Assembly: GCF_900187125.1 (NCBI RefSeq)
Contig: NZ_LT906468.1
Location: forward strand, 4,340,001-4,404,000
Direction: 5' to 3'
DNA: 64,000 nucleotides
From: Sphingobacterium mizutaii
GTDB lineage: Bacteria > Bacteroidota > Bacteroidia > Sphingobacteriales > Sphingobacteriaceae
Made by a program: the position numbers and the translations under genes. This document shows positions 36,056 through 46,066 of the stretch, in pieces. Numbering within the stretch: position 1 is the stretch's first letter; each line of letters starts with the position of its first letter. The notes below the pieces were generated by a model that was given only the letters and a program-made list of their open reading frames with translations, had not been told where the DNA came from and did no database searches.

Positions 36056-36579
36056 TAACCTAATTTTTTCATTTCAATTGCATCGTCCACTTTTAGGTAC
36101 AGTTCGGCGGTGGCCCTAGCATCGGACAGTGCATCATGGTGCTTCAGTTCCACGCCCATCAATTCACAACATATGCTCAACTTTGTCCGTGCAAATCCCA
36201 ATGATCGATAGATCTTGCTGGTACACTCCCAAACAGGCTCCAGGCCAAGCTCTTGGAATGGAAGGTTATAAAAATTCATGGTCTCCTTGAGCACTGAACG
36301 ATCTAATAATTCATCATGCGCCACCATATGCTTGGAAACCAATAAATCCTTAATGCTTGGAAATAGATCAATAAAGGTCGGAGCCTCAGCTGTATGCTTT
36401 GGTTTAATACCGTGGACCCTGGACGTTTGCCACATATACCTGTTCTGTGGGGGCTGGACCAAACTGTAAAATTCATTTACGATCTTGCCGTCAACAACGT
36501 CCACTATACCAACAGCACAAACACTATTGTATTTTGCCGTTGCGAGCTCAAAGTCTATAGTTGTAAATGTTTTAGACAT
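36055..36579 (-). CDS. 3'-5' exonuclease, DnaQ/epsilon-like
   Basis: A 174-residue DEDD-family exonuclease. The first acidic pair lies in TIDFELATA near residue 7-15, the second region in MVAHDELLDRSVL near 92, and the third in HHDALSDARATAELY near 148-162 (the DEDDh histidine motif). It is small and lacks extra domains, so it is more likely a proofreading-like or repair exonuclease than the true polymerase III epsilon subunit. It lies 25 bases after rarA and is coupled to manC. Confidence 0.9.
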   Translation of the reverse strand: MSKTFTTIDFELATAKYNSVCAVGIVDVVDGKIVNEFYSLVQPPQNRYMWQTSRVHGIKPKHTAEAPTFIDLFPSIKDLLVSKHMVAHDELLDRSVLKETMNFYNLPFQELGLEPVWECTSKIYRSLGFARTKLSICCELMGVELKHHDALSDARATAELYLKVDDAIEMKKLG

Positions 36580-36604
36580 TTATATAAAAGTAAAAAAATT
36601 AAAC

Positions 36605-37885
36605 TCAATATCCATATTTACCTTTCCATTTATCTCGAAGTGCAATCCTTAGTTTCTCCTCAGCGGGATTTTTTCCCGGCTCGTACATTTTCTGGTCATG
36701 CAGGCCCTCCGGCATGTATTCCTGGTCAACAAAATTTCCGCTATAGGCATGGGCATACATGTACTCTGTTCCGTAATTCAGATCTTTCATCAGTTTGGTC
36801 GGCGCATTCCTCAGGTGAAGTGGAACCGACAGATCCCCAGATTTGCGCACGATAGCCTGAGCTTTATTGATGGCTTCGTAGGAAGCATTGCTTTTTGAAG
36901 AACAGGCCAAATAGATAACTGTTTGCGATAAAATTATCCTAGATTCCGGCCATCCGATCACGTTTACGGCCTGGAAACAGTTATTTGCAAGCAGCAGGGC
37001 ATTCGGGTTCGCATTCCCCACGTCTTCCGACGCCAAGATCAAAAGCCTCCTGGCAATAAACTTAGGGTCTTCTCCCCCTTCAATCATTCTGGCCAGCCAA
37101 TATACCGCAGCATTTGGGTCGCTCCCACGGATCGATTTAATGAATGCCGAAATGATATCGTAATGCTGCTCTCCCGACTTATCATAGCGCACTCTGTTCT
37201 GTTGAACATGCTTTGCAACAAATTCATTTGTTATTTCCTGTTTACCATGCGATGCCGCTTGGGAAACCAATTCCAAGATGTTCAACAGTTTTCTAGCATC
37301 CCCGCCTGAGAGTTGCAGCAAGGCATCATATTCCTTGATGGAAATATTCTCTTCCTTTAAGAATTCATCTTGGTTCAGGGCCAAATCAACGATCTGGACC
37401 AGGTCTTCCTTGGTCAACTCCTGTAATACATACACCTGGCACCGCGACAAAAGAGCGGATATAACCTCAAATGACGGGTTTTCAGTGGTAGCGCCGATCA
37501 AGGTCACCGTTCCCCTTTCCACGGCCCCAAGCAGCGAGTCTTGCTGTGACTTGGAAAATCGGTGGATCTCATCGATGAAAAGGATGGGCTGTTCCTGGTT
37601 GAACTGGCGCATCTGTTCAGCCTTTTCAATCACTTCGCGCACATCCTTTACTCCGGACTGTATGGCACTGAGGCTATAGAAGGGCCTATCCAAGGATTTA
37701 GCGACCAATAAAGCCAATGTTGTTTTACCGACCCCCGGAGGTCCCCAGAAGATCATGGAAGGAATGGACTTTTGCTCTATGGCGTTCCATAGCACGGCCC
37801 CCTCGCCTATAATATGTTTTTGACCGACATATTCAGCAAGGTTTCTGGGACGCATCCGTTCAGCCAATGGTACTCTGGTAGCCAT
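36605..37885 (-). CDS. rarA: Replication-associated recombination protein A (MgsA/RarA AAA+ ATPase)
   Basis: A 426-residue AAA+ clamp-loader-like ATPase acting at stalled replication forks. RMRPRNLAEYVGQKHI opens it, Walker A is GPPGVGKTTLA near residue 47, Walker B LFIDEIHRF near 101, and sensor 1 IGATTENPSF near 130. The C-terminal MgsA tetramerisation domain follows. I used ATG 37885. The longer frame starts at a TTG that belongs to the -7 box TAGCTTTG. The gene may be read from a leaderless transcript. First gene of the rarA, exonuclease, manC, cpsB series. Confidence 0.95.
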   Translation of the reverse strand: MATRVPLAERMRPRNLAEYVGQKHIIGEGAVLWNAIEQKSIPSMIFWGPPGVGKTTLALLVAKSLDRPFYSLSAIQSGVKDVREVIEKAEQMRQFNQEQPILFIDEIHRFSKSQQDSLLGAVERGTVTLIGATTENPSFEVISALLSRCQVYVLQELTKEDLVQIVDLALNQDEFLKEENISIKEYDALLQLSGGDARKLLNILELVSQAASHGKQEITNEFVAKHVQQNRVRYDKSGEQHYDIISAFIKSIRGSDPNAAVYWLARMIEGGEDPKFIARRLLILASEDVGNANPNALLLANNCFQAVNVIGWPESRIILSQTVIYLACSSKSNASYEAINKAQAIVRKSGDLSVPLHLRNAPTKLMKDLNYGTEYMYAHAYSGNFVDQEYMPEGLHDQKMYEPGKNPAEEKLRIALRDKWKGKYGY

Positions 37886-37891
37886 AATCCA

Positions 37892-37899
37892 CAAAGCTA
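37892..37899 (-). promoter_or_regulatory. Promoter -7 box for rarA
   Basis: On the minus strand TAGCTTTG matches TAnnTTTG. ATTG lies 20 bases upstream as a partial -33 box. Only 6 bases separate the box from the rarA ATG, so transcription would start at or next to the ATG. Confidence 0.5.
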
Positions 37900-38077
37900 T
37901 TGATTTTTCATAGCAAAGCCAATGTAAATATGCATTGGTAATACGAATGTGGCATTCCGTCTATCTTTTACTCGCTAAACTCCGGTAATTCCAGCTAAAC
38001 GAAAAATTTTAACATTATTTAATAATTATTCTACCTTTCCCAACAGCTGCATTTATCTTATATTTCAGATTATTTAA

Positions 38078-38085
38078 TACTTTTG
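38078..38085 (+). promoter_or_regulatory. Promoter -7 box for the TPR protein gene
   Basis: TACTTTTG matches TAnnTTTG. Six adenines separate it from the ATG at 38092, again implying a transcript with almost no leader. No clear -33 box. Confidence 0.5.
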
Positions 38086-38091
38086 AAAAAA

Positions 38092-39195
38092 ATGAATTTG
38101 AGAATGATTGATAAAGTGCGTGTTAGCTTAACTCTTGGCTTAATTCTGTTGGCAGTAAGCGTAAAGGCCCAGACCACTGATAAACCATTGGACCCTTCGG
38201 GTTTTGTTACAAAATATGACAGTACATTTGCTGGAATTGGCCCGAAAGTATATGTTCTTCCTGCTCCTCGGACAAAAGAAGAGGAATTGGTGGACTCCTA
38301 TAAAGAGAAAAAAGGCTTTTTTGACTCCATTGCCCGTCAATTGGAATACCAGTCCATTATTGAAGATTATAGGCCAACTTCAAATGCGGCCTATTTAAAA
38401 CAAAGCATCAAGCCCTACCCTTCAACTGAAGGGGAATGGAATAGCCTGATCACGAAATTTGAAAATAACAGGAATTTACCTCTGGCAGCAGGAATGGCCA
38501 ATGAATATGCTTTTGAACTACTTAAACAAGGAGACATCAATAGAGCTATCGACCTATTGATAAGGGGACTGAATGCAGCAAGAACTTCAGGATCCGGCGA
38601 AAAATTCGTGCTTGAGCACAATCTTGCAAATGCCTACCTATTCAATGGCAACCTATCGGACGCTGCTTCAATGCAGGAAACATTCCTGCAATCTGCAGTG
38701 CAGAAAAAGGAAATGGTAGACCAAGCCAATACCTTGGTCCGCATTGCCTTGGTGCAAGCATATGAAAAGAAATATTTTGCTGCTGAAAACACCATTATCC
38801 GCCGTGCATTTCCATTGTACAACAGGACCAAAAACCAATTTGGCAAAGTATATGCTCTGATTAATCTGGCAAAGATCTATCAGTTGCAGAACAAGCATAC
38901 CGAAGCGCAGTGGTTTTTGATCCAAGCAAAAGATCTAGCGACATTAAGAAAAATCGACAATGAATTGCCAGAGATCGAATACATGTTGGCTTTTTCCAAA
39001 TACATACAGCAGAACTATAAAGTTGCCCAATTGGAATTTGAAAAGGCAAAAACATTGGCAGACGTAGAAAACAACAAGGTCCTACAGTTGGCCATTGCAG
39101 ATAAATTGGGGGACATATACTTGATGATGGGCAACTTTGAAGACGCCGAACAGGAGCTTTCAAGTTACTGGAGATTAAGAAACGAGCTGTTTTAA
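38092..39195 (+). CDS. Exported tetratricopeptide-repeat protein
   Basis: A 367-residue protein. It begins with a signal peptide (DKVRVSLTLGLILLAVSVKAQ, cleavage after about residue 25 of the chosen start). From about residue 110 on there are helical repeats with TPR spacing (LPLAAGMANEYAFELLKQG, VLEHNLANAYLFNGN, KVYALINLAKIYQLQNK, AIADKLGDIYLMMGN). It probably acts as a scaffold in the periplasm; the partner is unknown. ATG 38092 was chosen over an upstream TTG that overlaps the -7 box. It is transcribed divergently from rarA and followed by the protease gene on the same strand. Confidence 0.85.
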   Translation: MNLRMIDKVRVSLTLGLILLAVSVKAQTTDKPLDPSGFVTKYDSTFAGIGPKVYVLPAPRTKEEELVDSYKEKKGFFDSIARQLEYQSIIEDYRPTSNAAYLKQSIKPYPSTEGEWNSLITKFENNRNLPLAAGMANEYAFELLKQGDINRAIDLLIRGLNAARTSGSGEKFVLEHNLANAYLFNGNLSDAASMQETFLQSAVQKKEMVDQANTLVRIALVQAYEKKYFAAENTIIRRAFPLYNRTKNQFGKVYALINLAKIYQLQNKHTEAQWFLIQAKDLATLRKIDNELPEIEYMLAFSKYIQQNYKVAQLEFEKAKTLADVENNKVLQLAIADKLGDIYLMMGNFEDAEQELSSYWRLRNELF

Positions 39196-39377
39196 TATCC
39201 ATTCATCCACAGGAATGCTAGAAAAAGTTAATTAAACTTAAAAGGTCTCGGCAATGACAATTGAAATGAATATTTTACGTTGTCATCCTAACATTGAGTT
39301 AATTTTTAACTAAATTGAGCGCTAATAAAAATACCCTCTTACTATTTGAATAGAGTTATTCCCTGAAAGAACAATTA

Positions 39378-41522
39378 ATGAACAAATTCAAGAACTATAC
39401 ATATATGTTTAAACATCTCCTTTTCTGTCTTGCGTTAATATCGGTTGTAGCCTGTGGAGCAAAACCAAGGGTCAACCTGGATCAGGACGGCTTAGAACTA
39501 AAGCCTACAACGCAACATGAAATCATTGCGAAAGAAGTAGCCAATTTATTGGAGAATTTCAGCTATAAGAAAGTCCCCATGGGCGATTCCCTTTCCAATA
39601 TTGTTTTCAATAACCTGTTGGAAGGAATCGACCAGGGGAAGAATTACATGTTGAAATCTGATATTGACGAATTCCAACAATTCAAGAACAGCATCAGCCA
39701 AGACTTCAGGGCTGGCGACCTGTCCAGTGCATTCTATATCTTCAATAAATACACTAACAGATATCTGCAGTGCATGAACTTTGCCTTGGAGCAAATCGAT
39801 GCAAAACATGACTTCACAAAAGACGAAACTTATACCAACTTCCGCGAGAAACAAGATTGGTTTACTTCAGAGGCCGAATTGAAGGACCAGTGGAGAAAGC
39901 GTGTTAAATATGATCTTCTGAACCTGAGACTGACTGCAGGAGACTCTGCAAAGGTGGATGGAGAAAAGAACAAGGAAACTCTACGCAACAGATACAATAA
40001 CTTGATCTCCCAAGCTAAGAAAACAAATTCCAACGATGCTTTCCAAATGATCATGACGGCATTGACAGACGCTGTTGACCCTCATACCACCTATTACAAT
40101 CCATCATTCGCACAAGCTTTCAATGAGAGCATGTCGAATACATTAGAGGGTATTGGAGCACAACTTCAAATGGAGAATGAAATGGTGACCATCAAGCAGA
40201 TCATTGCTGGAGGCCCTGCATTCAAAGATAAGTCACTTCATATCAATGATCGCATCGTAGCTGTTGCGCAAGGCAATGATGGTGAGTTTGAAGACATCAT
40301 CGGTTGGAGACTGGATGCTGCTGTAGCAAAGATCAAGGGGAAAAAAGGAACTGTGGTTCGTTTGAAAATCCTACCTGCTGGAGCTGAATTATCCGCTGCA
40401 CCGAAAATCGTAAAACTTACCCGTGAGAAGATCATTCTTGCCGAGGAATCAGCAAAACGTGAAATAAGAACCATTAAAGGTGAGGACGGCAAAAACTACA
40501 AAATCGGCGTGATCAACCTCCCTAAATTCTATATCGATTTTGAAGCGGTCCGCCGTGGAGATAAAGACTATAAGAGCACCACAAGAGATGTAAGGTTGTT
40601 ATTGGATAGCCTGAAACAGGACGGTGTGGATGCTGTATTGATGGATTTAAGAAATAATGGAGGCGGTTCGTTGCAAGAGGCTATTGAATTGACCGGCCTT
40701 TTTATTGACCAGGGTCCCGTAGTTCAGGTGAGAGATTCTCGGAACCGTGTCCAGGTAGACAGCGACCAAGAAACGGGATTGGCATGGGAGGGTCCATTTG
40801 GTGTGATAATCAACAGGTTCTCTGCATCTGCTTCTGAAATTTTCGCTGGTGCGATCCAAGATTACGGAAGGGGAATTATCCTTGGTTCTACGAGCTACGG
40901 AAAAGGCACAGTCCAAAATGCGGTGGATATGTCCCGTTTCATCAGTGCCACCAACAAGCTTTTGATCAAGGCATCGGGCGAATCTGATCCGGACACCCCG
41001 AACGGTGCTCCAGAATTTGGGCAGATCAATATTACGATGGGTAAATTCTACCGTGTTACGGGTAGTAGCACACAACATAAAGGTGTCGACCCAGACGTAG
41101 TATTCCCTACACAATATTCAGCTGAGAAATTTGGAGAAAGTTCTGAGCCTTCCGCATTGCCCTGGGATCAGATCAAACCAACCAAATTCTCGAAAATCGG
41201 TTCTTTGACCGAAATCAGTAAGCAATTGGAAGACATCCATAAGAAACGTATGCAAAAATCACCTGCATATTCGTTCTTACTGGAAGACATTGCAGAATTC
41301 AGCAAAAATGAGTCCATGCCTGCAATTTCCTTGAATGAGGAAAAACTTAAAACTGAAAGGGAAAAAAGCAGATTGAAGCAACGAGAGCGTATCAACAAAC
41401 AGCTTTCTTTCTTAGGTGAACCACTTTGGAAAGAAGGTCAACCGCAGCCAAAATTGGATTACGACTTTGTGCTTGATGAAAGTGCAAATGTGCTGACTGA
41501 TTATATTAGGCTTAAGAAATAA
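39378..41522 (+). CDS. prc: Tail-specific carboxy-terminal protease (Prc/Tsp, family S41), lipoprotein
   Basis: A 714-residue serine protease. A lipoprotein signal ends with Cys26 (ALISVVAC). An N-terminal helical domain, a PDZ domain (about 230-330), the S41 protease domain and the C-terminal Tsp domain follow. The catalytic serine is Ser484 in RFSASASEIFAG and the lysine Lys509 in SYGKGTVQ. This 25-residue spacing is the same as in E. coli Prc. It degrades periplasmic proteins from hydrophobic C-termini and would sit on a membrane leaflet facing the periplasm. It has its own 180-base upstream region, and a strong terminator follows. Confidence 0.94.
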   Translation: MNKFKNYTYMFKHLLFCLALISVVACGAKPRVNLDQDGLELKPTTQHEIIAKEVANLLENFSYKKVPMGDSLSNIVFNNLLEGIDQGKNYMLKSDIDEFQQFKNSISQDFRAGDLSSAFYIFNKYTNRYLQCMNFALEQIDAKHDFTKDETYTNFREKQDWFTSEAELKDQWRKRVKYDLLNLRLTAGDSAKVDGEKNKETLRNRYNNLISQAKKTNSNDAFQMIMTALTDAVDPHTTYYNPSFAQAFNESMSNTLEGIGAQLQMENEMVTIKQIIAGGPAFKDKSLHINDRIVAVAQGNDGEFEDIIGWRLDAAVAKIKGKKGTVVRLKILPAGAELSAAPKIVKLTREKIILAEESAKREIRTIKGEDGKNYKIGVINLPKFYIDFEAVRRGDKDYKSTTRDVRLLLDSLKQDGVDAVLMDLRNNGGGSLQEAIELTGLFIDQGPVVQVRDSRNRVQVDSDQETGLAWEGPFGVIINRFSASASEIFAGAIQDYGRGIILGSTSYGKGTVQNAVDMSRFISATNKLLIKASGESDPDTPNGAPEFGQINITMGKFYRVTGSSTQHKGVDPDVVFPTQYSAEKFGESSEPSALPWDQIKPTKFSKIGSLTEISKQLEDIHKKRMQKSPAYSFLLEDIAEFSKNESMPAISLNEEKLKTEREKSRLKQRERINKQLSFLGEPLWKEGQPQPKLDYDFVLDESANVLTDYIRLKK

Positions 41523-41570
41523 GGTAGACATTGGCCATTACACCCTGGTCTAGGTAAAAATAAAAAAAGA

Positions 41571-41608
41571 AGCAGGCTGGTCATTGAATGTCCAGCCTGC
41601 TTTGTTTT
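41571..41608 (+). terminator. Intrinsic terminator after prc
   Basis: AGCAGGCTGG at 41571-41580 pairs with CCAGCCTGCT at 41592-41601 across an 11-base loop and is followed by TTGTTTT. The A-rich stretch before it lets it work on the minus strand too. Confidence 0.8.
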
Positions 41609-42482
41609 AAATGGATATAAATGGTCACTTGTCCTTATTTAATTGTGATCAGGAAGATTTTCGTGTCACCGTTGAGCAATGGACCAAATTTAAAAAACCG
41701 GCCTCCGGTGAACTCAATAGAAGCGATGGCATGAATTACAAAAAAAAAGCAAAATATATCTTCTGCGTTACTTTTGATGCCTTAGATAACCAAACCGGCG
41801 AAGGAGCACACGGACGCCAAAAACAACTCGGATCAGTAAACGCTTTGGCCCATTTAAGGTAGCTCTTCGCACTGCCCAGCGCACTTCAAAGGAATACCTT
41901 GCTGTGAGGAATATCTTCCAAGGCCAATCCCATCGCACAGGTCAACGTCATCCTTTCCATTTTTATGCAACCTGAAAAAGAGCCTGCGGCTATAGAACTT
42001 TCTTTGAAAGGATGGACGTTTGCAATACCTCAACTCTAAAAGTTTGTGCCCGACCTTATATAGAAAAATGAAATGATTAATGAGAAAAACAAAGTATTAA
42101 GACCCTTCAAAACCCAATAAAACATGAATTGGCGCACAGTTGCATAATCTTCGATTATCGAGACAGGGTCCTGGGGGGAGAACCTTACAGATCCTTCATT
42201 TACCGTTCGGATTGGGAGAACCCGAATGTGCTATTCTGCTAATGGGGACGGCGAGTAATTCAATAAAAAAGGATACTGAAAAATGGAATCGCCTGCGCTA
42301 AACCAATTTTTCAGTAACCTAATCCGATAGGACATATATACCTGCATCCGGTGGACGAATGCGATCCGTGACTATAAAACTGTATCCCTTTCTAGCTGGA
42401 TAACAATCTTGTTCTATCCTCCAATCCTGTCCCAAATAAGGTGGATTAACGCCAAACGGTTCTCATGCCTCATGTCTATCTC
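41609..42482. other. Gene-free spacer between convergent genes
   Basis: About 870 bases between the prc terminator and the stop of the M28 peptidase gene. An 83-codon frame at 41611-41862 has low-complexity, mixed composition and no family resemblance, so I do not call it. Nothing else is visible. Confidence 0.5.
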
Positions 42483-44084
42483 CTAATACCCCACCCCTGT
42501 TCTCCTTGGTTGGCGAATAGCTGGCCAAGTTCCAGGTCTTCCACTTGCGTCGGCTGGCAAAACCCTTTTTTCTCTGTTCACCAGAGCAGGTTCTTCCGAA
42601 GCTTTATAGGTCAATACTGCAGTCAGGATCACATTGGAAATCAGGTCGTCAAAGACTATTTTATCGTATGTATCTAGGTTGGTATGCCAGGTGTTGCTGA
42701 AATACCCCCACGACAAAGAGCTAAGCATAAAACCTGGTACACCCGCAGCTACAAATGAGGCATGGTCCGAACCACCGCCACCTGGGGACCCTGGGAATTG
42801 TGTATTGATATCTTTTGTAATATGACTGGGAACGGCATCTAACCACCGTCCCATAAAGTCATAGGCATGTACAAAGCCTGAACCATTGATATTGGCTACA
42901 CGACCTGTACCGTTATCTAGGTTGAAGACTGCCTGAGTTTTCTCGATTACCTCAGGGTTGTCCAGGACAAATGAACGAGATCCATTTAACCCTTGCTCCT
43001 CACTTCCCCATAATCCTACCAAGATCGTACGTTTAGGGTTAGGAAGGACTTTTTTCAAAACACGAGCGACTTCCATCATCGCAATTGTTCCGGTACCGTT
43101 ATCTGTTGCACCAGAGCCACCCTCCCACGAATCCAGGTGTGCAGACAGGATAACATATTCATCAGGGAACTGAGACCCCTTGATCTCTGCGATGGTATTG
43201 AAAGATGGAACATTTCCTAAATGTTTAGATGAAGTCTCTACTTTAATCTTTGGTGCGTAGCCTTTTTCAGCCAAACGGTATAGGATACCGTAGTCCTCCA
43301 GGGAGATATCCAATGAAGGCGCTTTATGGGTCCTAGCTCCGAAAATCTTATTTGCACCAAATTCTGCCGACCAATAGCTGCTCAGTACACCTACCGCTCC
43401 AGCATCCTCGAGAACTGAAGGAATTGAGTTGGGAGCTAATCCTGTTGCCTTGATGCGTTCATTCCAAACGGAACCGATAGAATCTCTTTGCCTCTTCATT
43501 TTTGCATAAGATTCAGGCGTTGCGTATTCTTTCCAGTTGGCATCAGGCCTACCGGTTGGTTGTGGCATTGAAACCATTACGTATTTCCCCTTTACCTTAG
43601 GCAACCAGGCCCTGAAGGCGAGTGAATCTTTGATATCTGGAAAGGCAATGACCTCCGCTTCAATGGCTTTACCATTGGTGGTAGGGCTCCATGCTAATTG
43701 GGTTCCAGCTAACGTTTTCTGCCTGGGATGGGTCATATCGATATGCGAGATTCCGCGCTCCCATCCATGCCATTCACCAAATTGCTGGTTTTTTGCTGAG
43801 ATCCCCCAGCGTTGAAAGGTTTTCAATGCCCATTCATTGGCATGGGTCATTTGAGGGGTACCAACTAATCTCGGCCCCACGACATCCAGCAGTTCAAAAG
43901 CTAATGTTTCTAGTTCTGAATTATTTGTTGCCTCATTTACGATCTGCTCAACTATTGGGTCAACGGATCTTGGGGTATTGGGTCCCATGCGCTGTGCTTG
44001 GGTTGGAGTATATGCAATCCCTGTTGAAAGTAATAAAAAGGCTAATTTCCTGAAACGGCAAATGGTCTGTTGTTTGAATTTCAT
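42483..44084 (-). CDS. Exported M28-family zinc aminopeptidase/carboxypeptidase Q-like
   Basis: A 533-residue peptidase. The signal peptide is LAFLLLSTGIAYTPTQA (residues about 14-30). A PA-type insert domain is likely around 110-270. The co-catalytic zinc residues appear in SAHLDSWEGGSGATDNGTG near 315-333, GSEEQGLNGS near 362 (with catalytic Glu-Glu), FNLDNGTG near 390, and SDHASFVAAGVPGF near 440. It probably trims peptides in the periplasm for nutrition. It has no operon partner. Confidence 0.92.
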   Translation of the reverse strand: MKFKQQTICRFRKLAFLLLSTGIAYTPTQAQRMGPNTPRSVDPIVEQIVNEATNNSELETLAFELLDVVGPRLVGTPQMTHANEWALKTFQRWGISAKNQQFGEWHGWERGISHIDMTHPRQKTLAGTQLAWSPTTNGKAIEAEVIAFPDIKDSLAFRAWLPKVKGKYVMVSMPQPTGRPDANWKEYATPESYAKMKRQRDSIGSVWNERIKATGLAPNSIPSVLEDAGAVGVLSSYWSAEFGANKIFGARTHKAPSLDISLEDYGILYRLAEKGYAPKIKVETSSKHLGNVPSFNTIAEIKGSQFPDEYVILSAHLDSWEGGSGATDNGTGTIAMMEVARVLKKVLPNPKRTILVGLWGSEEQGLNGSRSFVLDNPEVIEKTQAVFNLDNGTGRVANINGSGFVHAYDFMGRWLDAVPSHITKDINTQFPGSPGGGGSDHASFVAAGVPGFMLSSLSWGYFSNTWHTNLDTYDKIVFDDLISNVILTAVLTYKASEEPALVNREKRVLPADASGRPGTWPAIRQPRRTGVGY

Positions 44085-44261
44085 AGTAAATGTTTAGTTA
44101 TTAATTAGGTAAACCCTAAGGTCGGCAAAATTTGCCAAAAGCAAAAAAAGATAAGACCAATAAGTCTGGTAAAGGGAGTTTTTCTTTGCTCGCCCCGGTT
44201 GAGTTATGCAGGTTTTTCCATTTTTATGATGATTTGCCAAGCCTGTCGAACACAAAAAAAA

Positions 44262-44280
44262 GCCTGGGATTTGCCCAGGC
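44262..44280 (-). terminator. Intrinsic terminator after pgi
   Basis: On the minus strand GCCTGGG pairs with CCCAGGC across a 5-base loop and is followed by a run of eight T. It lies 64 bases beyond the pgi stop. Confidence 0.8.
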
Positions 44281-44344
44281 CATCAAAATTCCATGTATTA
44301 ATTAAAAAAATATTTTAGAGGCTTTAGGGGTTCCTGCCCTTAGA

Positions 44345-45994
44345 TTATGATCTCCAGTCTTTGTATTGATTGATCAGTCCATTGGTCGAGGAGTCATGCG
44401 TTTCAACGGCTCCATCTCCCTCTAACTCAGGCAGGATCTGGTTTGCCAATTGCTTTCCAAGCTCCACACCCCATTGATCGAAACTAAAGATATTCCAGAT
44501 AATCCCCTGCACAAAGATCTTATGTTCATAAAGTGCGATCAAGGCCCCTAAAGTCTTAGGCGTGATCTCTCTGATCAAGAATGAATTGGTAGGACGATTT
44601 CCTTCAAAGATTTTGAAAGGGGTCAATTCCTTGATTTCCGCTTCGGATTTACCTGCTTTTTCCAGTTCAGCGACTACCTCATCCTCTGATTTTCCATTCA
44701 TCAGGGCCTCGGTCTGTGCAAAAAAGTTGGAAAGCAACATTTGGTGGTGATTACCCCGTGGATTATGGGAAATAGCGGGTGCAATGAAATCACAAGGGAT
44801 CAGCTTGGTTCCCTGATGGATCAATTGATAAAAAGCATGCTGACCATTGGTACCCGGCTCTCCCCAAATGATAGGTCCGGTTTCATAATCAACTCGCTTG
44901 CCGTTGCGATCGATATATTTCCCATTGCTTTCCATATCTCCCTGTTGGAAATAAGCTGCAAATCGATGTAAATATTGGTCGTATGGAAGGATGGCACTGC
45001 TTTCAGCTTCGAAGAAGTTATTGTACCATATGCCCAATAGAGCCATGATGACCGGGATGTTCTCTTCAAATTCCGCATTCCTGAAATGCTCATCGGCTTC
45101 GTATGCTCCTGTCAAAAGTTCCTCGAACTTTTCAAAACCTATCGCTAAACAGATCGATAGTCCAATAGCGGACCATAAAGAGTATCTACCGCCTACCCAA
45201 TCCCAGAATTCGAACATATTCTTGGTATCAATACCAAATGCTGATACGCCAGACTCGTTGGTACTCAAGGCTGCGAAGTGCTTGGCAACATCGGCCTCTT
45301 TTGCACCTGCCTTCAAGAACCATTCTTTGGCAGAATTTGCATTGGCCATTGTCTCCTGGGTAGTAAAGGTCTTTGATGCAATCAGGAATAAAGTCGTTTC
45401 AGGATCTAGTTCTTTTAGGGTCTCAGCAATCTGGGTTGCATCTACATTCGAAACAAAATGCATGTTCAATCTAGTCTTATATGCTTTAAGTCCCTCTGTG
45501 ACCATCACTGGTCCAAGATCAGAACCACCGATTCCTATGTTCACCACATCCGTGATCCCTTTTCCCGAAAATCCTTTCCAGTCTCCTGAAATAACACGTC
45601 CGGAAAAGTCTTTCATCCTTTCCAAGACAGCTTGGATATCAGGCATTACATCCTTTCCTTCAGTAAGGACAGGCTTGCCGGATCTATTTCTCAATGCCGT
45701 ATGCAATACCGCACGTTTTTCGGTTTCATTAATTTTCTCGCCGTTGAACATGGCTTCGATTGCATCTTTCAATTTGCACTCGCGCGCCAATTGGATCAAC
45801 AATGCCATGGTTTCCTCATTTATGCGGTTTTTAGAATAATCCAACAGGATGTCGCCCAAATAGATGGAAAACTTATCGAAACGTTCAGGATCTTTAGCAA
45901 AAAGATCCTTAATGCTGGATTCGTTTATGGTTATGAAATGATCGGCTAAATATTTGAAGGCTTGGGTCGTTGTAAAATCAATTTTTGGTAACAT
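44345..45994 (-). CDS. pgi: Glucose-6-phosphate isomerase
   Basis: A 549-residue enzyme interconverting glucose-6-phosphate and fructose-6-phosphate in the cytoplasm. The sugar-binding motif NIGIGGSDLGP lies near residue 151, DWVGGRYSLWSAIGLS (PGI signature 1) near 265, and GQLANQIL/GVELGKQLA (signature 2 region) near 510, with catalytic Glu in the MESNGKY segment and His in GTNGQHAFYQLIHQG. Length fits the long bacterial form. It is divergent from prfB with about 70 bases between the starts. Confidence 0.97.
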   Translation of the reverse strand: MLPKIDFTTTQAFKYLADHFITINESSIKDLFAKDPERFDKFSIYLGDILLDYSKNRINEETMALLIQLARECKLKDAIEAMFNGEKINETEKRAVLHTALRNRSGKPVLTEGKDVMPDIQAVLERMKDFSGRVISGDWKGFSGKGITDVVNIGIGGSDLGPVMVTEGLKAYKTRLNMHFVSNVDATQIAETLKELDPETTLFLIASKTFTTQETMANANSAKEWFLKAGAKEADVAKHFAALSTNESGVSAFGIDTKNMFEFWDWVGGRYSLWSAIGLSICLAIGFEKFEELLTGAYEADEHFRNAEFEENIPVIMALLGIWYNNFFEAESSAILPYDQYLHRFAAYFQQGDMESNGKYIDRNGKRVDYETGPIIWGEPGTNGQHAFYQLIHQGTKLIPCDFIAPAISHNPRGNHHQMLLSNFFAQTEALMNGKSEDEVVAELEKAGKSEAEIKELTPFKIFEGNRPTNSFLIREITPKTLGALIALYEHKIFVQGIIWNIFSFDQWGVELGKQLANQILPELEGDGAVETHDSSTNGLINQYKDWRS

Positions 45995-46011
45995 ATATCT
46001 TTACTTTTGTT

Positions 46012-46019
46012 CAAATATA
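46012..46019 (-). promoter_or_regulatory. Promoter -7 box for pgi
   Basis: On the minus strand this is TATATTTG, matching TAnnTTTG. It ends 17 bases before the pgi ATG. Confidence 0.5.
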
Positions 46020-46053
46020 AGGAATACAGCCTATTCTATCCTCAATTTTATTT

Positions 46054-46061
46054 TATCTTTG
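46054..46061 (+). promoter_or_regulatory. Promoter -7 box for prfB
   Basis: TATCTTTG matches TAnnTTTG and ends 5 bases before the ATG at 46067, implying a leaderless or nearly leaderless transcript. A -33 match is not evident. Confidence 0.45.
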
Positions 46062-46066
46062 TTCTT

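Noticed and set aside
41611..41862. 83-codon plus-strand frame after prc
   Set aside because: Begins immediately after the prc terminator, with no promoter, no family features and mixed composition.
44991..45839. 282-codon plus-strand frame opposite pgi
   Set aside because: Antisense shadow of pgi, whose motifs are complete on the minus strand.
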